Shown here: piece by piece, positions 52,446-61,738 of the stretch | Layout of the letters: each line of letters starts with the position of its first letter | Numbering within the stretch: position 1 is the first letter of the stretch | Assembly (NCBI RefSeq): GCF_002028425.1 | Contig: NZ_CP020042.1 | Location: forward strand, 6,113,560 to 6,177,559 | Source: Streptomyces katrae | GTDB lineage: Bacteria > Actinomycetota > Actinomycetes > Streptomycetales > Streptomycetaceae | DNA: 64,000 bases | Direction of reading: 5' to 3' | The notes under the pieces: generated by a model | What the model was told of the DNA's origin: nothing | The model's database searches: none | Seen by the model: the letters and a program-made list of their open reading frames with translations, nothing else | Translations under genes and position numbers: made by a program

Positions 52446-53338
52446 CACGACCCCCCGAGTCGGTAGAAGCGTTCCGCGAACTGGCCCCGCGGACGGCCGT
52501 CCGGGTCGGGCAGCAGGTTGGAGGCGACGGTGTGGGCGTGCCGGATCGGCCGGTACATCTTCCGTGCGGGGTGCATCTGCGAGCCGTGCATGTGTAGCAG
52601 GGTCACCTTGTCCAGGACGGTGGCCGTGATGTCCTCCAGCTTCGGTTCGAAGACATCGCGTACCCGCTGTCGGAACAGCTGCCGGTCGCATCCGGACAAT
52701 CCGTACGTGGACCAGAAGGCGGCGTCTTCCCAGAACCAACGGCAGCCCAGGCGGCGCGCCGCCTCGTGGACGGCGAGATGGTCCGGGTGGCGAGTGACGG
52801 CGGCCGGGGCGAGCAGTTCTGCGTCGTCCATCCCGTCCAGCACCTCGGCGAGTTCGGAGGTGATTCGGTCCACCTGGGCGGGCTCGGGTGCCCGATAGGG
52901 CTTCTCGGCGTCCTTGTGCCCCAGGCCGACCCGGGCCGCCCCGAGGGGCAACAGGGACTGGGCGGCTTCGCGGTCGCGGAGTCCGGAGACCGTCTCCACG
53001 CCGTTGTAGGTGTTCTCGAGGGAGGGATGGACGCTGCGGGAGCGGGTGAAGACGGTGACCACGGTCAGCGGTCGGGGACGGGCGAGGAAGGTTCCGGAGG
53101 CGGACAGGACGAAGTCGTCGTGGTGGGGTTCGATGACGACCACCGGCCGCCCGGACGGCTTGCGCGGCTCGATCCAGTACGGCGCGAGGGTCAGCGGCGC
53201 CGTCAGCGTCATGATCTCCTTCGCCCCGGTCAGGGAGTCCATCCAGGCCCGGTGCGCGGTCAGGAGGTCGGTGGGGAAGGTGTAGATGCCGTCAGCGTCC
53301 GGCAGGGGAAGGCGGGTCACCTGGGGTTCTCCGATCAT
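52445..53338 (-). CDS. PIG-L family deacetylase
   Basis: A 297-residue zinc-dependent deacetylase-like protein. The motif VVIEPHHDDFVLSASG (about residues 66-81) carries the PHxDD zinc and catalytic residues, and TRHPDHLAVHEAARRL (about 183) carries the later HPDH zinc ligand. Family members remove acetyl groups from N-acetylglucosamine-type sugars (mycothiol, bacillithiol, teicoplanin). ATGA overlap with the upstream GT2 gene. Confidence 0.87.
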   Translation of the reverse strand: MIGEPQVTRLPLPDADGIYTFPTDLLTAHRAWMDSLTGAKEIMTLTAPLTLAPYWIEPRKPSGRPVVVIEPHHDDFVLSASGTFLARPRPLTVVTVFTRSRSVHPSLENTYNGVETVSGLRDREAAQSLLPLGAARVGLGHKDAEKPYRAPEPAQVDRITSELAEVLDGMDDAELLAPAAVTRHPDHLAVHEAARRLGCRWFWEDAAFWSTYGLSGCDRQLFRQRVRDVFEPKLEDITATVLDKVTLLHMHGSQMHPARKMYRPIRHAHTVASNLLPDPDGRPRGQFAERFYRLGGS

Positions 53339-54066
53339 CGGACGGTGGTGGCGTACCAGTTGCGCCAGAAGCGGGGCGAGGTCAGGCCGAGGCGGACGAC
53401 CACGGGGTTCTGCCACCAAAGCATCCGGGCCGTGGACCAGGCGTCGTAGCGGCGGGTGGAGGGCCGCACGCGGAGGTCGTCGAGGACCGCGACCGGCCCG
53501 CCCGTGCGGCGGCCGTAGGCGGTCAGGCGGGCGAAGAACTCCATGTCCTCGCTCATGAAGTAGTCGGGGCGGTAGCCGTGTACTGCCTTGAAAGCGTCCC
53601 GGGTGCAGAACTGATTGACGCCTTGGGCGCCACCGTGGCGGGCGCGGTGGTGGTCCCAGTAGGCGCACAGCAGACGGGCCCCGAACCGGGTGGGGGTGTA
53701 GAGCGGTGGGATCGCCCCGCCGACGGCCCCGGCGTCCATCGCGGCGACGGCGGCCGTGATCCCCTCCAGCGGCAGGGCCACGTCGGCATCGACGAAGAAC
53801 AGCATCCGGCCCTCGGCCTCGCGGGCTCCGGTGTTCCGGGCCAGGCCGATGCTGCGGACCCGCTCCGTCACCGCCCTGGCCCCCAGTGCCTTCGCGACGG
53901 TCGCGGTGTCGTCGGTGGAGGCGTTGTTCACCACGATCACCTCCCCCAGGAGGCCGGAGGTGGCTTCCCAGGCGCGGAGGGACGCGAAGACGGTGGGCAA
54001 GTAGCGGGGCAGGTACTTGGCCTCGTTGTAGGCGGGAATGATCACCGACAGATCGGGATCGGTCAC
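53335..54066 (-). CDS. GT2-type glycosyltransferase
   Basis: A 243-residue GT-A enzyme. LSVIIPAYNEAKYLPRYLP opens it, VVNNASTDDTATVA follows, and the metal-binding DxD is FFVDADVAL (about residue 97). MSEDMEFFARLTAYG (about 180) is the ED motif. No membrane segment, so a soluble sugar transferase. Coupled by GTGA to the phosphotransferase upstream. Confidence 0.88.
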   Translation of the reverse strand: MTDPDLSVIIPAYNEAKYLPRYLPTVFASLRAWEATSGLLGEVIVVNNASTDDTATVAKALGARAVTERVRSIGLARNTGAREAEGRMLFFVDADVALPLEGITAAVAAMDAGAVGGAIPPLYTPTRFGARLLCAYWDHHRARHGGAQGVNQFCTRDAFKAVHGYRPDYFMSEDMEFFARLTAYGRRTGGPVAVLDDLRVRPSTRRYDAWSTARMLWWQNPVVVRLGLTSPRFWRNWYATTVR

Positions 54067-54971
54067 AGCACGGTCCTTCCTGATTGCGGGGACAGGGCAA
54101 GATGCAGGCGGGCGGCCCAGGCGTCGCGGTCGCGGCCCTCCCGGTGGGCGGCGTAGGTCCAGCCGCGTACGGCCTGGAAGGCCACGTACGCGTCCAAGAG
54201 CCGGGGGTCGACGGGTCGTCCGTAGGCAGCGGCAACGAACACCCGGTCGGACGGCTCCAGAGCGTCGCAGGTCACGAGGGTCTGGGCGAGGTCGTACTCG
54301 GGGACCTCCACGGTCGTGGCCTCGAAGTCCACGAGGCAGTCGGGGAGGCGGGGCCGGCCGTGTTCGCCGACGATGAGCCGTCGGTCGCCTCCGCAGACCA
54401 TGTTCTCCAGGTGGAGGTCTCCGTGGCACCACACGAGTCGCTCCAGGCGTGCCCCGGCCGCGATGACCTCCAGGGCGGGCGCGAGCCGGACGAAGACCTG
54501 TTTGGGGCAGTGGGCGGCCAGAGCGCTGACCTGCTGGCCGATGCCTGGCGCCAGGGGGACGTCGGGCGGGGCCTTGACGGTATGGAAGGCGGCCATCAGC
54601 AGGGCGAGCCTCAGCAGTGCCGCCGGACGCGGCATCTTCCCGGCCCGGACGGCATCCCCCAAGGTGCTCATTCCGGCGTCGGCGGTGACCAGAGCGGAGA
54701 CGGCCAGGCCGGGAACCGGCCCGTACCCGATCACGGCCGGCACCCGCACCCGCCCGGCGGCGGCGACGGCGGCCAGGAGGCGGGCCTCGTCGACAGCGCC
54801 GTGGGAGCCGTCGGCCGCGAACAACTTGACCACCACCCGGCAGCCGTCGACGAGTCGGACCCGATAGACAGCCGTCTTTGGTCCGTTGCGGACGCGGACC
54901 GTCTCGGCCGGAGCCGACCCGACCAGTTCCGTGCAGGCCCTATCTACTGCCAGAACCGTGCCGCCAGTCAC
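54063..54971 (-). CDS. phosphotransferase (APH-like kinase)
   Basis: A 302-residue kinase-fold protein. CRVVVKLFAADG (about residue 45) holds the ATP-binding Lys, VWCHGDLHLENMV (about 185) the catalytic Asp, and CLVDFEATTVEVPEYDL (about 212) the metal Asp. It may phosphorylate the glycan intermediate or confer self-resistance. Coupled by GTGA to the GT8 gene. Confidence 0.85.
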   Translation of the reverse strand: MTGGTVLAVDRACTELVGSAPAETVRVRNGPKTAVYRVRLVDGCRVVVKLFAADGSHGAVDEARLLAAVAAAGRVRVPAVIGYGPVPGLAVSALVTADAGMSTLGDAVRAGKMPRPAALLRLALLMAAFHTVKAPPDVPLAPGIGQQVSALAAHCPKQVFVRLAPALEVIAAGARLERLVWCHGDLHLENMVCGGDRRLIVGEHGRPRLPDCLVDFEATTVEVPEYDLAQTLVTCDALEPSDRVFVAAAYGRPVDPRLLDAYVAFQAVRGWTYAAHREGRDRDAWAARLHLALSPQSGRTVL

Positions 54972-55828
54972 AGTGCACCCGCCCCGGCCACGTGCCGCAG
55001 CGTGCGGTGCAACTGCTGCCGGTAGGCACGCACGTCCTCCGTGCCGGGGCACGAGCGCAACCACGGCTTGTGGCCCCCGACGAAGTGCACCACGTGCCCA
55101 TCCCGGCGGGTAACCGGGCGGCGGAGGACCCGACGGACCCAGTCCCCCCGCTCGAGGAACCGATCCACCTCGAACCGGTTGAACACCGGCCCGACCGGGT
55201 GCGCGGCCCCGGAGGACAGCAACCAAAGGTTCAGGGCGCACTGGTCGTTGTGCTTGATGTACCGCCGCCCGCCGAGCAGAGCCCGCTGCACCCCGGCCCG
55301 CATGGGGGCGAGCATCGGAGCGGGGACCCACAGCATCCCGGCGTTGAAGTAGGTGCGCCCGACCAGGTGGGGCCAGCGCTCGGCGACCCCCGGCAGTGCC
55401 GGGCACTGCCCGACGGCCGGGTTGAACTCGTCCTGCACGGCGCCGATCCGGTCCGCCGGCAGTCCGTCCAGGGGCGCGGAGAGGTCGCCGCGCACGTGGA
55501 CGTCTGCGTCCACGTAGATCAGGAACGGCCGGTCGAGGAAGCCGGGGGTGAACCCGAACCTCAGGTAGGTGGCGACCGAGATGTAGGCGGTGTCCGCCAT
55601 GACGCTCTCGGACGGCGGAGCCTGCCAGCGCAGGTCGAACGAGCCGAACCCGCAGCGGCGGGCGAAGGACTCCATCACGGCGGCCTGCCCTGCGGACAGG
55701 CCGTTGGTCAGTACCCGTACCGCGCTCTCGCGGCGGTCGGCCACCGGCAGGTGGTCGGCGACCGACCCGAGCGTGACCAGGGCGGGCAAGAGGTAGCGGG
55801 CATCGACGCACATGCCGATCGCGTACAC
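54968..55828 (-). CDS. GT8-type glycosyltransferase
   Basis: A 286-residue GT-A enzyme. VYAIGMCVDARYLLPALVTL is the usual GT8 opening, FLIYVDADVHVRGDL (about residues 98-112) carries DxD, and HFVGGHKPWLRSC (about 255) is the late HxxGxxKPW motif of family 8. The GTG at 55828 has GGAGG 7 bases upstream. First gene of the minus-strand cluster, so the promoter lies in the 190 bp before it. Confidence 0.88.
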   Translation of the reverse strand: MYAIGMCVDARYLLPALVTLGSVADHLPVADRRESAVRVLTNGLSAGQAAVMESFARRCGFGSFDLRWQAPPSESVMADTAYISVATYLRFGFTPGFLDRPFLIYVDADVHVRGDLSAPLDGLPADRIGAVQDEFNPAVGQCPALPGVAERWPHLVGRTYFNAGMLWVPAPMLAPMRAGVQRALLGGRRYIKHNDQCALNLWLLSSGAAHPVGPVFNRFEVDRFLERGDWVRRVLRRPVTRRDGHVVHFVGGHKPWLRSCPGTEDVRAYRQQLHRTLRHVAGAGAL

Positions 55829-56021
55829 GCGGGTGCCTCCAGGGCGAGGTTCGACGGGACTGGCCGGCAGGGCCGGGGCATGGTGGCCGACTCCTCGCCC
55901 GTATTTGGGGGGAGCCGACCGCCTCACCGGTGTCGGCGAGGTGCTGCAGTCACCTGCCGCGGCCGGGCAGGTGGAGGGCTTCCGGCGCCGACGCCCCAGG
56001 CAGACCGGCGCCGGAAGCGGT

Positions 56022-56459
56022 TCAGACAAGCCGCAGGAGGTCCGTGTTCCGGGCGAGGTGGGCCACCGACTTGGCCAGCAGCCGCAGCGCTATCGCCGGA
56101 TCGCTCCCGCAATCCCGGGCGACCTTGCGGGCGAACCGCACGGTGCCGACCGCGATGTCCTTGTCCCGGCTCTCCGGCAGCAGGGCCGCGTACCGTTCGG
56201 CGGGCACCGCGAGGGTGTGGACGTGCTCGCGCAGCCGCTCCCGCAGCCGTACGGATGCCTCCCCGGCCGGGTGGTGGTCGGCGAGAGTGAGGGCGGCCTC
56301 GACGTCCCCGGCGACGGCGGCAGCCGCGGAGGCGATCACGGTCTTCTGGTTGGCGGAGGTGACCGTGGGCACCTCGACCGGGGCTGTCGCCACTTCGTGC
56401 GCGAGTACGGTCACGATTCCGCTCCCATCCGCCTGCTGCCGGTTCGGCTGTGTGGACAA
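56022..56459 (-). CDS. DUF6415-like protein
   Basis: A 145-residue helical protein (LREHVHTLAVPAERYAALLP, GTVRFARKVARDCGSDPAIA). It resembles the Streptomyces family annotated as DUF6415, often beside secondary-metabolite genes; the number is from memory. It lies upstream of the GT cluster on the same strand and divergent from the XRE regulator. Confidence 0.7.
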   Translation of the reverse strand: MSTQPNRQQADGSGIVTVLAHEVATAPVEVPTVTSANQKTVIASAAAAVAGDVEAALTLADHHPAGEASVRLRERLREHVHTLAVPAERYAALLPESRDKDIAVGTVRFARKVARDCGSDPAIALRLLAKSVAHLARNTDLLRLV

Positions 56460-56580
56460 GTAACCCGTGTCCGAGCCGTGTTGGACATGACGAATCCGCT
56501 CGCAGCTACTCGCGTGACCACTGACGAAAAGTCCCGACCTGCGCTACCTCGTATGGCGGCCCCACCTCTACCGTGACTGC

Positions 56581-57855
56581 ATGGTGCGGAAGCGGAACGC
56601 GGAATTAGAGACCTGGATGAAGGAACACGGGCTCAGCGCGGGCGCTCTTGCCGAGCAGGTCAACGACGCGATGGCGGACCTCACCGGCCACCGCGGCGCC
56701 GTCACCGAACGGACGGTCTACCGGTGGCTGTCGGGAGAGAACCGCTCGCCACAGGACCGCCAGTGGCAGGCCCTGGAGGTCGTCTCCGGGCTTCCCGCGA
56801 CCGACCTGGGGTTCGTGCCTCGCGCCCGCCCCCGCCCCGCAACGCCCTCAGCACGACTGGAGGACCCTGTGCTTGGCCGTCGAAGCTTCATCTCCGTAGC
56901 CACCGGCGCGGCGGTCGCCGTGTCCACCGGCACCGCGACCGCAGCCACCCGACCCACCGTCGGGCACTCCGATGTCGACCGCCTGCGCGGTCTGGTGGCC
57001 GAACTGTGGCTCCTGGACGACCAGAACGGCGGCGGCCCCGTTCTGGAGAAGCGCGCCGCCGACCTCGCCGCCCGTACGATCAGCCTCCAGCAGCACGGCT
57101 CCGCCAGCCAGCGTGTCCGCTCCCGGCTCTACGCCGTCGCCGCCTCCTTCACGGCCTTCGCCATGTTCTCGGCCATCGACGCCCGACGGCTGGGGGAGGC
57201 CCAGCGCTACCTGGAGCAGTCCGTCACCCTCGCAGGGCTTTCCGGAGACGGACAGGTCCAGCACCAGACCTGGCGGTATGCCGCCATGCTCGCCGGACAG
57301 CGCGGCCGGTACGCCGACGCCCTTGCCGCGGCCGAAGCCTGCACCGGCACCCGGGCGCACCGCGCCGACCCCCTCTACGCCTCGCTGACCCACTCCCGCA
57401 TCGCCCTGACCGCCGCCAGCCTCGGTGACAAGACCCGGGCGCTCCGCGCCCTGGACCGGGCCCACGGTGCCTACGACCGGGCCGATCCCGCCGAGGCCCG
57501 TCCGTCCTCCGTCGCCTTCTACACCCGGGGCGAACTCCACGGCCTGACCGGCATCACCCATTACCGGCTAGGCGAGGCGGAGAAGGCTGAGTTCCATGCG
57601 CACCGGTGCATCGCGGACCTCCGCGACGACCAGCACCGCAACCGCGCCTACTACCTGTCCCAGGCGGCCCTCGCGCAGGTCGCGCAGGGTGATGTCGAGC
57701 AGGCCGTGGCCACTGCCACCCGCGTCATCGCCCCGACCAGCGCCGACTCAGGCCGGGTCCCCCACCTCCTGGGCAGCTTCACCTCCGCACTCAATCAGGC
57801 GGCCCCCAAGTCCGCCGTCACCCGCCAGTGGAACGACCGCGCCCGCACTGCCTGA
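56581..57855 (+). CDS. XRE-family regulator with TPR-like C-terminus
   Basis: A 424-residue regulator. The helix-turn-helix domain covers residues about 5-60 (GLSAGALAEQVNDAM...TERTVYRWLSGENR). LGRRSFISVATGAAVAVSTG near 100 is a short hydrophobic linker typical of this Streptomyces family. The C-terminal half has TPR-like helices (AQRYLEQSVTLAGLSGDG, ADALAAAEACTGTRAH). Probably controls the adjacent cluster, perhaps through a small signal. The acetyltransferase gene follows 23 bp downstream. Confidence 0.82.
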   Translation: MVRKRNAELETWMKEHGLSAGALAEQVNDAMADLTGHRGAVTERTVYRWLSGENRSPQDRQWQALEVVSGLPATDLGFVPRARPRPATPSARLEDPVLGRRSFISVATGAAVAVSTGTATAATRPTVGHSDVDRLRGLVAELWLLDDQNGGGPVLEKRAADLAARTISLQQHGSASQRVRSRLYAVAASFTAFAMFSAIDARRLGEAQRYLEQSVTLAGLSGDGQVQHQTWRYAAMLAGQRGRYADALAAAEACTGTRAHRADPLYASLTHSRIALTAASLGDKTRALRALDRAHGAYDRADPAEARPSSVAFYTRGELHGLTGITHYRLGEAEKAEFHAHRCIADLRDDQHRNRAYYLSQAALAQVAQGDVEQAVATATRVIAPTSADSGRVPHLLGSFTSALNQAAPKSAVTRQWNDRARTA

Positions 57856-57878
57856 ACCGTCACGCGACAAGGAGCACC

Positions 57879-58457
57879 ATGCCCGCCCCGGAGATCACCC
57901 TTCACCGCTACGGCACCGACCAGCTGCCCACCATCCGCCCCACCCTGGTCGGCGTGTACGCCGAGGTGTACGAGAAGGAGATCGGCGAGGACCCGTTCTT
58001 CTCCGTCGACCGCTTCGAGGGCCGGCTCACCGGCCACTCCTCCCGCCCGTCCTGGGAGGCCGTGGTCGCCTATGACGGTGGCGAGGCCGCCGGCTACGCC
58101 TACGCCGCGGCCCTGCCCCAGAACACCGGCTGGTGGGCCCACATGCTCCAGCCCCTCCCGGAGGCGGACACGACCGAGGACGGCACCCGCACCCTCGCCC
58201 TCTTCGAGATCATGGTCCGTGCTCCCTGGAGGGGCACGGGCTTGGCGCACCGCATCCACGAGGAACTTCTGGCCGGCCGCACCGAGGAACGCGTCACGCT
58301 GCTCGTCGAGCCCGGACACCCGAAGGTGAAGGCCCTCTATGAGGGGTGGGGGTACCAACACATCGGTGACCAGCAGCCGTTCCCCGACGCCCCGGTGTAC
58401 ACCACCATGCTCCGCGCGCTCAGGTGTGATGGCAGTACATCTGCAGGGCGATCCTGA
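57879..58457 (+). CDS. GNAT-family N-acetyltransferase
   Basis: A 192-residue acetyltransferase. The acetyl-CoA-binding strand-loop is [22 protein letters not shown] (about residues 111-132; Q/RxxGxG/A), followed by [27 protein letters not shown] precedes the ATG. Probably co-transcribed with the XRE gene; substrate may be the cluster product. Its last residues overlap the convergent small gene. Confidence 0.85.
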
Positions 58458-58743
58458 GGCCGGAGACCGCCTTGTGGGTGGCTCGGGCGAAGAAGCCGGC
58501 GACGGTGACGCCGACGGCCCTGGCGGCGGTCGCGACGAGCGCGTGCTCGTCGTCGGGCAGACAGACGCTGCACACCTTGGAGCGCTGGTCGTCCCTGCGG
58601 TGCGTCGTCGTGCACGCGCTTTGGCGGGGTAGCGGAGGTGACGCGGCTTCGCACGCAGGCTGCTGCTCTTCCCTCGGCTGCGATCCGTCCTCGGTCGCTG
58701 CCTGGTGGACCGGTGCCCCCTGGCTCCGGTCCGATCCCGCCAC
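58420..58743 (-). CDS. small protein, possibly mobilisation-related (RHH-like C-terminus)
   Basis: About 107 residues. The C-terminal half ([20 protein letters not shown], then [16 protein letters not shown]) looks like the ribbon-helix-helix/MobC-like DNA-binding proteins found on Streptomyces plasmids and integrated elements. The N-terminal half is low in structure, and the start (GTG 58743) is uncertain. Overlaps the 3' end of the acetyltransferase gene. Confidence 0.5.
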
Positions 58744-59000
58744 TCCAGGGGCGGGATCGGCCGAGATGCTCTCTCCCCCGACGGGGAAGAGCGTCTTGGC
58801 CGATAACTTGCTCCGTCTCGGGCTTGGATAGGGGCCGCCTGCTGGTGGTCGTGGGGACTCGTGGTTGTGGAGGCGTCGTGCAAGAGCGTGTCTCCTGTTG
58901 GTCGGGCTGGAACGGCTTCGGTGCTGTGGGGATGGGGCGTACGAACGTCAGCTCGCCCCGCGACGGATGCGCGGGTGAGCAGCCTGACTTCGGACGGGGC

Positions 59001-59912
59001 TCACGCGGCGTCCGCCCTGCCGCTGTCGAGTTCGACCTGGACCTGGCGGGTGATCTTGTCCCGGCGGTCCCTGCCGATGGAGAGGCCACGTGCGCGGACA
59101 GCCGTCTCGATGTGGCGGCTTGACGCGCGTCCATCGCGTCCGAGCGGGGCGGTGCGGGCGATGGCGCGGAGTTCGTCGTCGGTGGCGGCGGGCTTGCGAC
59201 CGGTGCGCTTCTTCGGCGGGACGTGGGCTTCCGCCACTTGATCGGCCTCTTCCGCCACATCGCCTGATCCGTCCCGTAGGGCGTCAGCCGGAGCGAGGCG
59301 GCCACCCTCGCGTGGAGGGCTGTGAGGGTCCACGGGCCCTTCTGGGTAGGGGAGCTGCTCCGTGGCGGGGTGCGCGCCGGGACGGTCCAGGCCCGCGGGA
59401 TGCGCTGCGGGCTCGCCTGCCGGACAGCGGTTGTGGTGGGACTCGTCGGCGGCGACATGGCGGTGGATCTGCCGCATGAGGACGCCGAAGGCGAAGAGCG
59501 CGGCTGCTGGAGGCACGGCGGCGACGACGTAGTCGAGGGCCGGGGCCGGGGCGCCGTTGGTGCTGCTGACGCCGGCGACGTTGAGGGCGATGGAGCCCAG
59601 TGATCCGGCAGCGGTGAGGGCGATCGCCCACCCGTCGGTTTCCCGGCGGAGGCTGGCCCGGAGCATGAGTACTTCCCCGGCGACGATGAAGGCGTCGAGC
59701 GTGGCGGGCCACGCCCACTGGCGGGCTGGGGAAGCGCTGAGGCCGTGCTGCCCCGCGACTTCGGCGAGATGGGCGTAGGAGAGCCAGAATCCTGCTGCGG
59801 TGAGCGCGACGATGACGCAGCCTGCGACGGCCAGGGCGTACCGCTCAGCCGTCTGGGTGCGGTGGGAGGTGGTGGTCAAGCGGGTGGTGCTCCAAGGGGT
59901 TGGCGCGTTCAA
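59001..59912 (-). CDS. DUF2637 membrane protein (Spd-like)
   Basis: A 303-residue protein with four hydrophobic spans in residues about 20-150 (YALAVAGCVIVALTAAGFWL, LDAFIVAGEVLMLRASL, AIALTAAGSLGSIALNVAGV, VVAAVPPAAALFAFGVLM) and a long charged cytoplasmic tail ending in a helix-turn-helix-like region (GRDGRASSRHIETAVRARGL). DUF2637 proteins are typical of conjugative Streptomyces plasmids and integrated elements, where some act in plasmid spread. The TTG at 59912 overlaps the DnaC-like gene stop (TTGA). Confidence 0.85.
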   Translation of the reverse strand: MNAPTPWSTTRLTTTSHRTQTAERYALAVAGCVIVALTAAGFWLSYAHLAEVAGQHGLSASPARQWAWPATLDAFIVAGEVLMLRASLRRETDGWAIALTAAGSLGSIALNVAGVSSTNGAPAPALDYVVAAVPPAAALFAFGVLMRQIHRHVAADESHHNRCPAGEPAAHPAGLDRPGAHPATEQLPYPEGPVDPHSPPREGGRLAPADALRDGSGDVAEEADQVAEAHVPPKKRTGRKPAATDDELRAIARTAPLGRDGRASSRHIETAVRARGLSIGRDRRDKITRQVQVELDSGRADAA

Positions 59913-60559
59913 GCGGCAGGGGAGGTGCGGCGGCGGTCGGCGCCGTCGAGGACGACCCGGCGGGTCATCTCGGAGAGGCGGGAAGCGACACGGTCGCCGA
60001 GGGCGGTGCGGAGCTCGGGGATGGGGAGGTTGGTCGTGAGCAGGGTGGGGCGCAGGTACTCGTACCGGTGGTTGATCAGCCGGTAGGTCAGCTCCTCCGT
60101 CCACTCGCTGCCCTTGGCGGCGCCGAGGTCGTCCAGGAGCAGCAGCGGGCAGCGGGCCAAGGTGCGCAGCTCACGTTCCGCGTCGAGGCCGGGGCGGGGC
60201 CTCAGGCGGGCGTACAGGTCGGCGGCTGTGACCGCCTCCCAGCGCAGGCGGACGCCAGCAGCGAGCAGCGCGCGGACGGCCCCGTAGGCCTGGTGGGTCT
60301 TGCCGGTGCCCGTGGGACCTGCGATCAGCAGCGACGGGCCCTCTGCTATGCCCCGCGTACCGCTCGGGCCAGGGCGTCCGGCACGCGCGATCTCGTCCAC
60401 CCAGGCGGTGACTTGGGGGTGATCGGCGAGGGCATGCCGGTATCGCGGGGGGATCCGGGCGTCGGCCAGTTCCAGTGCGCTGACAGGCTCGGGCGTGGGC
60501 TCCGGTTCCTCCGAGCCGATGACGGGGTCCATGCCCCGGCGGGCCAGGATGCCCGCCAC
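59909..60559 (-). CDS. DnaC/IstB-like ATPase (helicase loader type)
   Basis: A 216-residue AAA+ protein from GTG 60559. Walker A is IAGPTGTGKTHQAYGAVRAL (about residues 78-97), Walker B is PLLLLDDLGAAKGSEW (about 136), and sensor 1 is LLTTNLP. It probably loads the helicase during element replication. The conserved-looking upstream stretch TATTLPQPSGQAVRA continues in frame to a CTG at 60607 that overlaps the previous stop (CTGA), so the true start may be this rare codon, giving 232 residues. Confidence 0.82.
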   Translation of the reverse strand: MAGILARRGMDPVIGSEEPEPTPEPVSALELADARIPPRYRHALADHPQVTAWVDEIARAGRPGPSGTRGIAEGPSLLIAGPTGTGKTHQAYGAVRALLAAGVRLRWEAVTAADLYARLRPRPGLDAERELRTLARCPLLLLDDLGAAKGSEWTEELTYRLINHRYEYLRPTLLTTNLPIPELRTALGDRVASRLSEMTRRVVLDGADRRRTSPAA

Positions 60560-60603
60560 GGCCCGGACGGCCTGACCGGAGGGCTGGGGCAGGGTGGTGG
60601 CGG

Positions 60604-61497
60604 TCAGAGCGCACCCCCGTAGGCAGCGGCGACGTCGGTGGGGTTGGTCCAGGGACGGTGGGTGACGGCGGTCGTGGGCGTCCCCGCGTTCATGACCTCG
60701 TGCACGACACTGGCCAGGGTCTTCGGGTGAAGGCCCTTGGCACGGTGGCGGTCCAGACCGGCTCGTACGTGGGCGGGGTCGATGCCCTCGGCCAGGAGCT
60801 TCGCGGCTTCCCGTCCGAGTTGACCGAGCACGCTCGCGGGCGGACGGTGTTCGCAGGCCGCGGCGTACTCGGTGACGAGGTCCTTCGCCGAGACGGTCTG
60901 GGGCGCGGGGGCGCTCGCGACCCCCAACGGGGTAGTTCCTAGTTCCCTGTTCCTAGGTCCTAGATCCGGACGCTGAGGGTTCACCGCGGCCTTTACGAGC
61001 CCTCCCTGAGCACGCGCTGACGACTCACTGAATCGCCCCTGACCTGCAGAGTCTCGGCTCATGGTGGGCTCCGTGTCTTCTCCCGGACCTTTCACGGAAG
61101 CCTCAGCGACTGCTCCGCGCATGGGCAGTGAGGTCTCACGGGGAAGGCCGAGGTCGTGGTGCGGGCAGTCCGAGATCCTGCTGGCGCTGGGGCGGTTGAT
61201 CTTCTGGTGGCGGCCGAAGGCGACGATGTGCAGGTACTGCCTTCCGTCCTCGCCCTCGTAGCGGCAGATCAGGCCGACAGCGTCGAGCTGCGTCAGGTCG
61301 TCCTCGACCTCCACCGGGCCGTGCTCGCGGCGCAGCGACCACAGCTGTCCGGCGATGACGGCGGCCTGGTCACGGATGCGGCCCCTGTCGTCGGCTTGGG
61401 TGAGCAGGCCGAAGAAGGTCCGCTCGGCTGTCAGGGACACGGCCGCCAGGGACTCGGAGGCGAAGGCCTCGGGCTTGATGGTGCGGATACGGGCGAT
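60604..61497 (-). CDS. replication-organiser-like protein, non-canonical start
   Basis: About 297 residues. The N-terminal part (ARIRTIKPEAFASESLAAVS, FFGLLTQADDRGRIRDQAAV, YLHIVAFGRHQKINRPSASR) is the winged-helix type common in actinophage and element replication proteins. The C-terminal QLGREAAKLLAEGIDPAHVR resembles DnaD-like tails. Family members usually begin M-ARIRTIKPE; here that position is ATC (61495-61497), with no ATG, GTG or TTG nearby in frame, although GAAAGG lies upstream. It forms a replication operon with the DnaC-like and DUF2637 genes. Confidence 0.7.
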   Translation of the reverse strand: MARIRTIKPEAFASESLAAVSLTAERTFFGLLTQADDRGRIRDQAAVIAGQLWSLRREHGPVEVEDDLTQLDAVGLICRYEGEDGRQYLHIVAFGRHQKINRPSASRISDCPHHDLGLPRETSLPMRGAVAEASVKGPGEDTEPTMSRDSAGQGRFSESSARAQGGLVKAAVNPQRPDLGPRNRELGTTPLGVASAPAPQTVSAKDLVTEYAAACEHRPPASVLGQLGREAAKLLAEGIDPAHVRAGLDRHRAKGLHPKTLASVVHEVMNAGTPTTAVTHRPWTNPTDVAAAYGGAL

Positions 61498-61702
61498 GAG
61501 GACCGACCGCCTTTCGAAATTGGGGGCGTGGAGACAGTGGGGCAGTGATGCGTGGACAACACAGCCACACCCCTGCCCCGGAAGTCCAGGGCTGGTTCTA
61601 GGACTCCTGAAAGATTTTCCGGCTGCAGGGTAGACCTGAAATCCCGGTCGCCGAAATCTCCCCCAAATTCTGCTGGCATCGCTCACAGCAGACAGGAAAG
61701 CC

Positions 61703-61732
61703 TTCCGAAGGCTCGGGCGCGCAAGCTACAAC
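61703..61732 (+). promoter_or_regulatory. candidate promoter giving a leaderless XRE transcript
   Basis: TTCCGA (61703-61708), an 18-bp spacer and TACAAC (61727-61732) lie just 6 bases before the ATG at 61739. No Shine-Dalgarno is present, so the transcript may be leaderless. Confidence 0.35.
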
Positions 61733-61738
61733 ACAGCA

